NCBI RefSeq assembly: GCF_000003605.2
Contig: NW_003120933.1
Span: 256,460 to 273,771, forward strand
Reading direction: 5' to 3'
DNA from: Saccoglossus kowalevskii
Lineage: Eukaryota > Hemichordata > Enteropneusta > Harrimaniidae
Length of the DNA stretch: 17,312 bases
Made by a program: the position numbers and the translations under genes
The notes under the pieces: generated by a model
Told to the model about the DNA's origin: nothing
Databases searched by the model: none
Seen by the model: the letters and a program-made list of their open reading frames with translations, nothing else
In this document: in pieces, positions 1 to 10,155 of the stretch
How positions within the stretch are numbered: the stretch's first letter is position 1
Layout of the letters: each line of letters starts with the position of its first letter

Positions 1-1064
1 CTTTGCATCACAAAAGCAGTTCTATTCATCACTCCAGCTACTCTAGTAAACCTCCATACACCCACCTGTAAGTGCATACCACCAACTTCCAATACACACT
101 CGCATACCAGCACACTGCAAATCAAACTATGACCTGATTCATGTACACCTGTACACTAGTTACTAGGCAACAGACTTAGCACTATTAAGTTTATTATATG
201 ATGAGTTTATTCAATAAAGTTACTTTACAATACTATAACCTACAAACACAAATAACTAGACAATAACAAATAACATCCAAAATAGTGACAATTTTGTCAC
301 AGGGGGGGGCACATGGTGACGTAGTAGCGAGTTCAAATCCGGTGTTTTGTGTTTATATGTTCGTAAATGTGCCTGTAATTTTTCATTACATGATTGCGTA
401 ATATTTGGCGTGTACTCATGTATCATCATATACTCATGTGGTTGTTTTCATCTTGAGAAAAACCAGTGCAAATAACACTGCCTACTCAGGCAATGAATGT
501 TGTGTGATGAATTTGTTTTCCCGTATCTGACTGAGTCCACTATATTATGAAAAACTATATTTGATTACTTAAATTGATACGACATTAGTTTTGCAAGAAA
601 CTCCTCAGACAAAAGAATGAACACCATTTGTTGCAGCCTCGGGTTACCGTTGCAGATATAATAGTAATATCTTTTAAGATTTTATCTGATTGAAAAAAAT
701 GCCTGTGCAATAAAGTTTGTTTGAAACTTTGTCATCAAAATCGACATGCTTTCCTGATATATATAAATTGTGTGCACTTGAATACTACTAGTTTTTATTT
801 CTGAGTAATGATTTTTGAACCTGTGCATAGTCTGTAAACCCCAATATTACGGTGGCCGATGTTATATGTGAAATACAATAGTGTGAAATGAACATGGTAG
901 ACCAGAAAACTCGATATTATCTCCCCGTATTCATACAACTTTACGGAATGTTTCCCAAATACAGAAAACAATATTTAGTGCATGAACCGTGACATGGGAC
1001 ATATAGTATCTTAGTTATATCCGAACAGGGATTTGTTACATATTTTTTCGCCGAAAGTACCTTC

Positions 1065-1097
1065 ACAACCACCACCACCAAGACCATCACCACCAAG
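1065..1097. repeat. Imperfect ACC/CCA trinucleotide microsatellite
   Basis: A run of ACC triplets is interrupted by AAG and ATC triplets. It is a simple sequence repeat with no surrounding reading frame to suggest a His, Pro or Thr tract. Confidence 0.8.
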
Positions 1098-1135
1098 CCG
1101 AAATGAACAATAAGAAGTATACAGTTACGCGATCA

Positions 1136-1153
1136 TAATATATATAATATATA
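1136..1153. repeat. TA-rich dinucleotide run
   Basis: An alternating TA tract with one phase break, partly self-complementary. This is ordinary low-complexity DNA for an AT-rich genome. Confidence 0.7.
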
Positions 1154-1628
1154 ATTCCCTTAGTGCCCGTACACATACAGAATTGATGCTCTATATATCT
1201 AATGAAAACTGGCATAAGTATCACGTTTAGTCTGCCACTTTAACCACACGTTATAAAACACATTTGTAAACATTTGTATTGATTTGATTGAAGTGTCGGA
1301 TGACTTGTACAGATTTCAATAGCACAATCCATCACACAATATTCAAATCTTATATAAACAGCAGCGACTAAATAAGTGGGCGGCTTGTCTATACTATATA
1401 TGCACTGTGCACATTGCGTAGCCTGGCTAATCAGGTAATTTGCTGGTCATAATGTGTAAGCATATTCCAATATTTATTCTGAAATATAATTCGAAACGTA
1501 ATGTCATGAAATCGATATTTTAACGGTTGTTGTATAATTATACGTGTCTAATATATTGGTTTCGTTACAGACAGCACCTAAAGCAGTCGAAAATATGATA
1601 TCATATGGAATTGTCATTGTCATTACGT

Positions 1629-1817
1629 GATAGGCGTTCACAATTACATGATATGCATTCGCCGTTATATAATAAACATTCACCATCACATAATATGCAA
1701 TCACAATTACATGATAGGCATTCGCCACAATATGATAGGCATTCACCACGACAAGATAGGTATTCGCCACAATGTGATAGGAATTAACCATTATATGATC
1801 GGCATTCACAATTACAG
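1629..1817 (-). repeat. Short 21-bp minisatellite array, inverted copy of the main array
   Basis: Nine consecutive units begin GATAGGCATTC or a close variant (GATATGCATTC, AATAAACATTC, GATCGGCATTC). All are 21 bp except the last, which is about 20. The reverse complement of a unit matches the TATCATG...GAATGCC unit of the 3377-6454 array at most positions, so this is the same repeat family in the opposite orientation. Units here differ more from one another than those of the main array, with many G/C to A/T changes, as expected of an older array that is no longer homogenised. Short reading frames here on both strands arise from the 21-bp period and are not called as genes. Confidence 0.9.
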
Positions 1818-3376
1818 TTGTCTGAAAGTTTATATAACATTTGTTATGCTTTGCTATTAACGACAAATATAGTCTAGAATACAAACTTCCCATTTATTAT
1901 GTTTATTAATCACTTGTATTCAATATAGGATTGTGTGTGATTAATGAGTGTGACTATAATAATAATAATTATTATTTAAAACATCAATTGAATCAGTTGA
2001 ATGTTAACATGCGTCATATGTTGAATACAATTGTAGTGTAATGAACACAAAGAAGCTGTCATTATTGTAATTAGTTTCTTTGGCAGTTTCGAAACTTTGA
2101 ATAGAGATTAAATTGATATTTCTAGATGACATTTATCATTCAAGAAACACGATGATTAACAGCATCGCTGGTTAATCAATTTGTAATTATACTTAATAGT
2201 GCTAAGCTTTACAATTTTGAAATAGATATAAACATTTCTATTTTAGCCAGCATATGGAAACTATTATATTATTTATGAAACACATAATTCAGCCGATTAC
2301 TGCATTGAGTTGAATTATTTTGAATGAAGAAACAAAATTTATCATATTTGATGTTGGATATTGGATGTTGGATATTTACTAATAGAACAACATATATTAT
2401 TATACCTCGTGACCATGACAGCCAATCATATTCGCACATTACAGGTAGATATATTCCTGTGTAGACCGACTGACATATCCGAATGTCTACCTCCCGAATT
2501 TACCTGAATTACGCCTGCTAAATAACTTGTCAAGAAAACGCGATACGCTGCAATATTTATGAAATGTTTAGTTTTCCAGGTTTGCTTTCACTATTTGACT
2601 ACATTATTGGAAATAAAATCTGAGAGTTGTGGATTTTGTTTTGTTTGTGTTAAGTATTTTGTTTATATCGACTTATTATGTACAGTGTGTTTGTTGAAAG
2701 AGAATGGTGTTGACATAACCTATACTCAAGCAGTGTGCAAGCTCCGTGTGCAACTCGTTTCAGTGTTCAGTACAATGTGGCGTATAGCTGCACAGTGACG
2801 CCGGGTGTGTTTGTGAGCATTAATTCTTTCTCAGGTTGAAGCTGCTAAAATTAGTTTTTTCAACACAACCATGAAAGTATATTGGCTTCCATAATAAAAC
2901 TCAATAGAATTCAATCACTGCTCCTGATCTCTTATTATTTCTTACACAAGTTTTTAGTTGTATGCGTTTGGAAAGAACTATTTGACCTTCCCAATCCCAA
3001 AACAAAACAATATTGTAAATATAATGATTACATAAAAAGTCAGAACTGCTGTGAACTATTCAACGAACTATGTGTTACTGGTTGTCCCCTCCCCCTGATG
3101 GTAATGCGGTCTGCAGGAAACCGGTTTCTAACTGGAGACGTGGTTTTTAGACTGATAATTCTTTCGTATGTAAGCTAAAAATAACATTTCAGTGCACGTC
3201 GGACGTAAATTTGAAATGCGAACAAATTCTGCTTATTCTATTTTCATTGTATAACGAAATCCAGGCTAGTCCAAATTTCAGGTTAGTGTGCATAATGAAG
3301 AGTCTTGAGACTACGAATAACACAACTCAAATCAAAAGTGTCGCGATATGGTTACACGGACGCGGGATTACGTAAT
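1818..3376. other. Spacer between the inverted arrays, no gene recognised
   Basis: AT-rich DNA contains an ATA/AAT run near 1956-1976, a duplicated 14-mer at 2350-2377 and a perfect 12-bp palindrome (GAAACCGGTTTC) at 3117-3128. Two frames of 79 and 98 codons (2559-2798 and 2882-3178, plus strand) are open. The first starts with ATG; the second has only a TTG at its 5' end. Neither resembles a known family, and both are short enough to be chance. Confidence 0.6.
2350..2377. repeat. Two-copy 14-bp tandem repeat
   Basis: GATGTTGGATATTG is followed directly by GATGTTGGATATTT. This is a small tandem duplication with one mismatch. Confidence 0.85.
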
Positions 3377-3815
3377 TACCATCGAGCGAACGCCTACCAT
3401 GTCGTGGCGAATTTCTATAATGTCGTGATGATTGCCTATCATGTCGAGGTGAATGTCTATCATGTCGTGACGATTGTCGGTCATGTCGTGGCGAATGCCT
3501 ATCATGTCATGAGGATTGCCTATCATATTGTGACAATTGCCAATCATGTCGTGACGATTGTCTATCAAGTCGTGAATATAGCCAATCATGTCGTGACGAT
3601 TGCCAATCATGTCGTGGCGAATACGTACCATGTCGTGGCAAATGTCTATCATGTCGTTACTATTGCCTATCATGTCGTGGCGAATACGTACCATGTCGTG
3701 GCAAATGTCTATCATGTCGTGACGATTGCCTATCATGTCTTGGCGAATACGTACCATGTTATGGCAAATGCCTATCATTCATATCGTGGTGAATGTCTAT
3801 CATGTCGTGGTGAAT

Positions 3816-4025
3816 GCTTTTCATGCTGTGACGAATGCCTATCAAGTCATGGTGAAAGCTTACCATGCTGTGACGAATGCCTATCATGTCGTGACGAATG
3901 CCTATCATGTCGTGGTGAATGCTTTTCATGCTGTGACGAATGCCTATTATGTCATGGTGAAAGCTTACCATGCTGTGACGAATGCCTATCATGTCGTGAC
4001 GAATGCCTATCAAGTTGTGGTGAAT
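3816..4025 (+). repeat. 105-bp higher-order repeat (5 x 21 bp), two tandem copies
   Basis: The variant GCTTTTCATGCTGTGACG occurs at 3816 and 3921. The variant GGTGAAAGCTTACCATGC occurs at 3851 and 3956. Both pairs are 105 bp apart, which is five units. A third GCTTTTCATGCTGTGACG at 4236 is a further 315 bp on (3 x 105), so the block was copied again and then diverged. Confidence 0.85.
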
Positions 4026-4744
4026 GCTTATCATGTCGTGACGAATTACTATCATGTTGTGGCAAATGCCTATCATGTTGTGACGATTACCTATCATGTC
4101 GTGGCGAATACGTACCATGTCGTTGCGAATGCCTATCATGTCGTGATGATTGCCTATCATGTCGTAGCGAGTACGTACCATGTCGTGGTGAATGCCTATC
4201 ATGTCGTGACGATTGCCTATCATGTCGCGGTGAATGCTTTTCATGCTGTGACGAATGCCTATTATGTTGAGGTGAATGCCTATCATGTCGTGGCGAATGC
4301 TTACCATGCTGTGACGAATGCTTATCATATTGTGCTGAATGCCTATCATGCTGTGACGAATGCCTATGCTGTCATGATGAATGCATACCATGCTGTGACG
4401 AATGTATATCATGCTGTGACGAATGCCTATCATATCGTGACGATTGCCTACCATGTCTTGATAATTGCCTATTATGTCTCGACAATGTCTATGATGTCGT
4501 GGTGAATACATACCATTTCGCGGCGAATGCCTATCAAGTCATTGCCTGTCATGTCATTACAATTGTCTATCATGTCGTGACGATTGTCGGTCATGTCGTG
4601 GCGAATGACTATCATGTTGTGACGATTGCCTATCATATTGTGACGATTGCCAATCATGTCGTGACGATTGTCTATCATGTCGTGACGATTGTCTATCATG
4701 TCGTGACGATTGCCAATCATGTCGTGGCAAATCTCTATCATGTC

Positions 4745-5400
4745 GTTACTATTGCCTATCATGTCGTGGCGAATACGTACCATGTCGTGGCAAATGTCTA
4801 TCATGTTGTGACGATTGCTTATAATGTCGTGGCAAATGTCTATCATGTTGTGACGATTGCTTATAATGTCGTGGCGAATACGTACCATGTCATGGCGAAT
4901 TCCTATCATGTCGCGGCGAATGCCTACTATGTCGTGGCGAATACCTATCATTCATGTCGTGGTGAATGTCTATCATGTCGTTACTATTGCCTATCATGTC
5001 GTGGCGAATACGTACCATGTCGTGGCAAATGTCTATCATGTTGCGACGATTGCTTATCATGTTACGACGAATATGTACCATGTCATGGCGAATGCCTATC
5101 ATGTCGTGGCGAATGCCTACCATGTAGGGGCAAATGTCTATCATGTTGTGACGATTGCTTATCATGTCACAGCGAATACGTACCATGTCATGGCGAATGC
5201 TTATCATGTCGTGGCGAATACTTATCATTCATGTCGTGACAAATGTCTATCATGTCGTTACTATTGCCTATCATGTCGTGGCGACTACGTACCATGTCGT
5301 GGCAAATGTCTATCATGTTGTGACGATTGCTTATCATGTCGTGGCGAATGCCTACCATGTCGTGACAATTGCCTATCATTCATGTCGTGGTGAATGTCTA
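4745..5400 (+). repeat. Higher-order blocks marked by GTTACTATTGCC and a 25-bp unit
   Basis: The rare variant GTTACTATTGCC lies at 3656, 4745, 4980 and 5257. The last three are spaced 235 and 277 bp, equal to 11 and 13 units plus 4 bp. The extra 4 bp come from a 25-bp unit beginning TATCATTCAT at 4946 and 5223; another lies at 5374. The blocks are therefore segmental copies that carried both diagnostic variants along. Confidence 0.8.
4787..4870 (+). repeat. 42-bp dimer repeat inside the minisatellite
   Basis: Two copies of a two-unit block begin at 4787 and 4829. Both contain GGCAAATGTCTATCATG followed by a TATAATGTC variant, and they are essentially identical. This is a recent local duplication. 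Confidence 0.85.
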
Positions 5401-6454
5401 TCATGTCGTGACGATTGACTATCATGTCATGATGTAGTCCTACCATGTTGTGACGAATCCTATCAAGTTGTGGTGAATGCCTATCATGTTGTGACGAATG
5501 CCTATCATGTCGTGGCAAATGTCTATCATGTTGTGACGATTGCCTATCATGTCGTGGCGAATACGTACCATGTCATGACGATTGCCTATCATGTCGTCGC
5601 GAATGCCTACCATCTCGTGGCAAATATCTATCATATCGTGACGATTGCCTATCATTAATTTTATGTCGAACGCTTACCATTTCGTGGTGAATGCCTGTTA
5701 TGTTGTGACGATTGCCTATCATGTCGTGACGATTGCCTATCATGTCATGACAATTGCCTATCATGTCATGACAATTGCCTATCATGTCGTGACGATTGCC
5801 TATCATGTCATGGCAATTGCCTATCATGTCGTGACGATTGTCTATCATGTCGTGGTGAATGCCTAGCATATCATGATGATTTTCTATCATGTCGTGGTGA
5901 ATGCCTATCATGTCGTGAAGATTGCCTATCATGTCATGGTGAATACATACCATGTTGTGGCCATTGCGTACCATGTTGTGGCCATGCGTACCATGTCGTG
6001 GTGAATGCCTATCATGTCGAGACGATTGCCTATCATGTCGTGACGATTACTTATCATGTCGTGGTGAATGCCCATCATGTCGTGGTGAATGTCTACCATG
6101 TCGTGGCGAATACCTATCATGTCGTGACGATTGCCTATCATTAATGTTATGGCGAACACCTACCATTTCGTGGTGAATGCCTGTCATGTCGTGACGATTG
6201 CCTATCATGTTGTGGTGAATACATACCATGTTGTGGCAAATGCCTATGATGTCGTCACGATTGTCTATCATGTCATAGTGAATGAGTGCCATGTCGTGGT
6301 GAATGTCTACCATGTCGTGGCGAATGCCTACCATGTCAGGACGATTGCCTATCATGTCATGACGATTGCCTATCACGTCGTGTTGAATATATACCATGTC
6401 GTAGTGAATGCCCATCATATCGTGACAATTGCCTATCATATCGTGACAATTGCC

Positions 6455-7486
6455 TAACGATCGTATAATACAAATTGAGCATGAAAAACATGAACATGAA
6501 AAAAAAGCAATAGCTAATTAGGGGATCTTTGTTTATTTAAATTGTATAATTGTATTTTATAATGGCTTTGCACAAGCCTCTACAATTAATTTTTTTATTT
6601 TAGTGAATATAATGATATTATAGATTTCTAATGGAAATTGGAAAGCCTGATAATTTGCAATTCCTGAGTTTACCGCTATGAAATAATACTGATTATTTAT
6701 TTTCAGTAACATATGCCATTCTTTTTCAAAATTATTTATCAAAATGATTATATATTGTAAATGAAAATCCTGTACTAGCAGAATAGTTGTTATAGTGTTG
6801 TCTCAGTAATTTCATCCAGGATGTATGAGCAGAAGACGCACTTGATTTAGCTGTGTTCATACTATACAATCGCATTCAATCCTAATAACCATTTGTTCAT
6901 GTATTTATAATACACGTTGATTGCTTCTGTTTGATAAGCAATATAGGAATTAATTTTAAACAATACAGTGTTTCGGTGAAAAACAATACAGCGGTTTACT
7001 CCTTCTTGCTGGCGTCAGCGTTGGGTCCCGGACAATATGAATAGAAACAGCGAACTCTATTTTACCTGTAATATGTACGCTCTGACAATGAAGGGAGATT
7101 CGTTTATAAACTGGAAATGCATTATATGTTACATTTCAACTACACATGATTGTGTCAATTTCTGGGCAGAGTGGAGAGAAACATTTTAGCAAATTTGGCT
7201 ACATCTTAGGATTGATGTAAAAACAAAATTAATGTCCTATTCCCCACTCATTCTTAGTAGGGGCAGATTTTTACCTTGGATGCAAACATAGTTTATAGAA
7301 TAATACAAATATAAGATCAGCATTTTGGAGCGAAATTCCTGACAGTGATAAGATACCACTCAATCTTATCTACGTGATTTTGTTTAACGGCAACGTTTCG
7401 AAATTTCTGAATTACAATATCGTAAATACAAATACGATTTTATTCAGGGTCAGTCTGCATACATTTTTAGATACAAATAGGTATTT
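6455..7486. other. AT-rich region right of the minisatellite, no gene recognised
   Basis: The repeat ends abruptly at 6454. The following kilobase is AT-rich, with A-runs near 6498 and no frame above about 60 codons. Nothing like a transposon end or target duplication was recognised at the array boundary. Confidence 0.6.
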
Positions 7487-7673
7487 ATGGCAAATTATGA
7501 TGCCGAACATGTAAAAATTAATACAAATCAAATGTCAACCGTTGCAAGTGAAGCCAATTGTTTATTCTGTAAGTATGTATATTCGATCCAAAATGTAAGT
7601 GTATGTGGCTGCAGTTCACACAGAGGTTCTTCGAATGACTTGATGTCGAAACAAAATCAAAATAGACTTACGA
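7487..7673 (+). CDS. Possible first coding exon, unknown protein (speculative)
   Basis: An ATG at 7487 (MANYDAEHVK...) opens a frame of about 62 codons, running to a consensus donor ACGA|GTAAGTT with GT at 7674-7675. If spliced there the exon ends in phase 1. Two other GTAAGT donors lie inside the frame, near 7569 and 7594. The peptide is polar, with a Cys cluster (CLFC and CGC) and a Ser/Asn/Gln-rich end. I recognise no domain. No partner exon was identified, and donor hexamers of this kind occur by chance several times in a window this size. If unspliced, the frame stops at 7682-7684. Confidence 0.2.
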
Positions 7674-7789
7674 GTAAGTTATAGACTTTTTATATTTTCA
7701 AACACAACATTCATTTGATAACACAACGCCGTGGGATTTGATTAAGATTAATGTTACATATCGATATCGCCGACCAGACTTACACTTAC

Positions 7790-7920
7790 CTTGGTTTGAC
7801 GCACCTTGTGTACGGTATGACTGCCGGTAGCGTGCTGCTACCACGTGACAATGTTGTGTTTCAAACCTTGTTACACTATGCAGATGTTCGTCTTGGGCCA
7901 ATCGGAGGATGATACGCAGT
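7790..7920 (-). other. Possible minus-strand 5' exon ending at a consensus donor
   Basis: Read on the minus strand, this segment lies just downstream of a TATA box. It ends at AAACCAAG|GTAAGTGTA, an almost perfect donor with the intron starting at 7789. The open frame in it has no ATG, only a TTG near 7901, so it would be a non-coding leader exon or a chance match. An inverted repeat GGTAGC/GCTACC with a 5-nt loop lies at 7826-7842, and a CACGTG at 7842-7847. A downstream exon toward lower coordinates was not found. The transcript, if real, would head toward the minisatellite. Confidence 0.25.
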
Positions 7921-7927
7921 AAACGTA

Positions 7928-7966
7928 CTTATATAGGACGACAGCCGCTTTCTCGGTCACGTGACC
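7928..7966 (-). promoter_or_regulatory. Candidate TATA promoter with palindromic E-box
   Basis: On the minus strand a perfect 12-bp palindrome GGTCACGTGACC (7955-7966) is followed about 20 bp downstream by TATATAAG (7928-7935). The core GTCACGTGAC matches the E-box/CLEAR-type site bound by bHLH-zip factors (USF, MITF/TFE) in animals. The order and spacing suit a class II core promoter with initiation around 7900. Function is inferred from motifs alone. Confidence 0.35.
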
Positions 7967-9960
7967 AAGACAAGTTATGTATTTTCGATGTGAATGAAAA
8001 GTAATAACTGTTAAGTGAGTAAACATCGGGTTCAACCACTTGAGAGGAAGGGAGAATAAAAGAGAATTCTATGAGAGGAGTTCATCACATCGTAAGACCA
8101 ATCAATAACAATATTCAATTCTCGAATAATAGAGTGGGATAGTTTAGTTCCTCGAGGCATTAATAGTTGCATACGCGGGGTGCATTTACGTTACTTTTCG
8201 TCCGCATTGTCAACACGTAAACTCAATCTACATAAATGATACGGTAAAAACGTCGCCTGTGGAAATAAACATCACGCTGACAGATACCACTTTAAAAAAG
8301 AAACAAGTCGACGTATTTAGCAAAATTCACTGCTTTTGGTAGAAACCTTTTTAAAAGCCACGGGGAATATAGTGTTCATGTACATATACAATAGGCAACT
8401 ATTCCTCTATCCAATTTTTTGAAAAAGAGTATATCTATAACTTGGGGCTGGTAATGAAAAATGTATGATCTGTAGGTTCCATATTTGTAATACGAATAGC
8501 GAGCATCGGGAGCGTATAGAAGGAAATATATGCAAAATACATAAAGATTTTTTTATTTGAAAGCATAACCAAATATTGTGTGTTAGAGCAACATGTCGTA
8601 AATTGTAGGTTTTTTCTGCCAGTAAATCAGAGACATTTTAGTCATTGACAGACCCTATCACCACCAGTATATGCAGTGAATATATTACGCAGTGTCAAAT
8701 ATCATGATAACATTGATAAGGGTTACAACGGTGATGACAAGTGATGACAAGCGAGAATGGAGCAATATTTGAGGTTGGAAACAAGTGTCGTAGCTCTCGG
8801 TGTCAGCCAAGTCCCAGCGTCAATTTGCAAATTAGGCATTACGTCACGGACCGCCTGTGATAGAGTATCCCCAAGTTGGTGACGTTTGAGCAAGCATTGC
8901 ATACGTTATGTGTACTGACATGTCAAACACACAACCATATCTTCGAATTCGTTCCGCTGTTCAAGCAATATTCGATGTTGTTATAAAAAAACGGGTAATA
9001 ATTGAACAAAATAGTATAATGACGCGAAACAATATCCTGATAAAAATAAAGGTTGATTTATTAGTATCATAAGTTATATCTTGTTTAGAGAGCAGAACAA
9101 TTGTCAATGTAGTGCACGTAATCGCATATAAATATATTACACGGCTCAATATAAGCAATTGAGTTGAATGTATTGAATGTGTTAATATTATGTTTCATTT
9201 TCATGTGGATATGTGTAATCTACGGATTTAATCATTACTATTCACACCGCCATGTTTCTTTCAACTCGTATGCTTTCAACGTAGATGGTTCGTGTTCCCA
9301 TGAGGCGAATTTTCAAGTCGCAAAAGTATTACATCTTGTGATATGTTGTGTCGTATCTTCACCATTATACCTACAAGCGATTGGTATAAATTCGAATTCG
9401 CGAAACGCTTCAAAGTTGATGATGGTAACCTCGGCACTGTATGCTCACTATATTCAACAAGGCATGATCATATCGATGTTATTATTGGAATGGATGTATA
9501 CATTTACATACGCACATGTGCGTGCAAAACTATAAAATAACATTTCACATGGGATGAAGTAATTCTCAATGCCCAATATTTTACCTCCGCAAACTTACTT
9601 TAAATGTATAAAGCTTCAAAATAGTAAGTGGCCATTAACTGTTCTATAGAAGACGATGTCAATCAATTAGACAATGTACAAATACAAATTGCTACTGTCC
9701 TCAGAGTTATTCCATCATCATTATAATGTCGGAATATGAAAGTTGTTTGTTTGATAATAAAGGTTATTGATACTAAAATATGCTTTGTGAAATTTTCACA
9801 GATAAGAAAAAAACGTTAAAGAAAAGTTTATGACGTTTTAATGAAGTATGATAACGATTCTAATGCACCATTTAAAAGTACTGCATTACGCTCAAGGAAC
9901 TTTATGTTATCAGGAGACATAGTGTCATTACCATTTTAATCGTTTAAGCAATTGTATCAG
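7967..9960. other. No convincing gene
   Basis: Mixed AT-rich DNA. A 10-bp direct repeat (GTGATGACAA twice) lies near 8731-8750. A plus-strand frame of about 123 codons is open at 9164-9535 with hydrophobic stretches at both ends, but its first codon is TTG and it matches no family I recognise. Its first ATG is about 13 codons in. It may be chance. Confidence 0.55.
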
Positions 9961-10146
9961 TTTGACGATTTTAATCGTGACATTTTTAAAAAGAGCATAA
10001 TGAGGAATAAAAGTACCCTTTTTACCAAAATGTCTTCTTCATATGAATTCTTCAAAAGACTTATCCGAATGTCTCCAAAGAACATTCAACTATTCATTCA
10101 CCTTAAGACTAAATTCGAAGAGATGGGTGGAGATTGGTTTAAATGA
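9961..10146 (+). CDS. Possible terminal coding exon, unknown protein
   Basis: An acceptor-like AATTGTATCAG ends at 9960. The frame continues FDDFNRDIFKK... for 61 codons to a TGA at 10144-10146. The peptide is complex and charged, includes YEFFKRLIRM, and ends GGDWFK, unlike the low-complexity translations around it. AATAAA follows at 10150-10155, only 4 nt after the stop, which would suit a last exon with a very short 3' UTR. Against this, the pyrimidine tract is weak, AATAAA is common in AT-rich DNA, and I recognise no family. An in-frame ATG at 10000 could alternatively start a 48-residue peptide. Confidence 0.3.
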   Translation, partial: FDDFNRDIFKKSIMRNKSTLFTKMSSSYEFFKRLIRMSPKNIQLFIHLKTKFEEMGGDWFK

Positions 10147-10155
10147 ATGAATAAA

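Larger units (their letters stand above)
1..1628. other. AT-rich non-coding region, no gene recognised
   Basis: No reading frame here looks like a gene. The stretch holds an 8-G run at 302-309, directly after a short inverted repeat (GTGACAATTTTGTCAC). It also contains a CCA/CAC-type microsatellite near 1065-1097 and a TA-rich run near 1136-1153. A sequence resembling a tRNA B box (GTTCAAATCC) follows the G run, but no complete tRNA can be folded around it. The rest is plain AT-rich intergenic or intronic DNA. Confidence 0.6.
3377..6454 (+). repeat. Large 21-bp minisatellite (about 145 units)
   Basis: The unit begins TATCATGTCGTG and ends in ACGATTGCC, GCGAATGCC, GTGAATGCC, ACGAATGCC or GCAAATGTC. 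From 3395 to 6454 the 3060 bp resolve into 139 units of 21 bp and six of 25 bp, less 9 bp of small deletions. A truncated 18-bp unit at 3377-3394 precedes the first full one. Unit types cluster: gacgaat/ggtgaat around 3800-4440, gcgaatacg/gcaaatgtc around 4740-5400, and gacgatt around 5700-5860. Four of the six frames are stop-free in nearly every unit, giving apparent proteins such as YHVVTIA, CLSCRGE or GNRHDMI repeats. No splice-linked or conserved coding frame was seen. I treat it as non-coding tandem repeat DNA. Confidence 0.97.

Noticed and set aside
302-352. tRNA gene or tRNA-derived SINE head
   Set aside because: GTTCAAATCC resembles a B box, but the A box is poor, the spacing is too short and no cloverleaf forms.
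3305-4270. 321-residue repeat protein (YHVV to CxxC repeats)
   Set aside because: The frame begins at TTG, not ATG. It switches repeat type where the 4-bp insertion shifts the frame, and it has equally open competitors on both strands.
3377-6454. CRISPR array
   Set aside because: Units are head to tail without unique spacers, and the context is eukaryotic with introns.
9164-9535. 123-codon membrane-like protein
   Set aside because: The first codon is TTG, there is no family similarity and no supporting splice or polyadenylation context. It is mentioned only in the region note.
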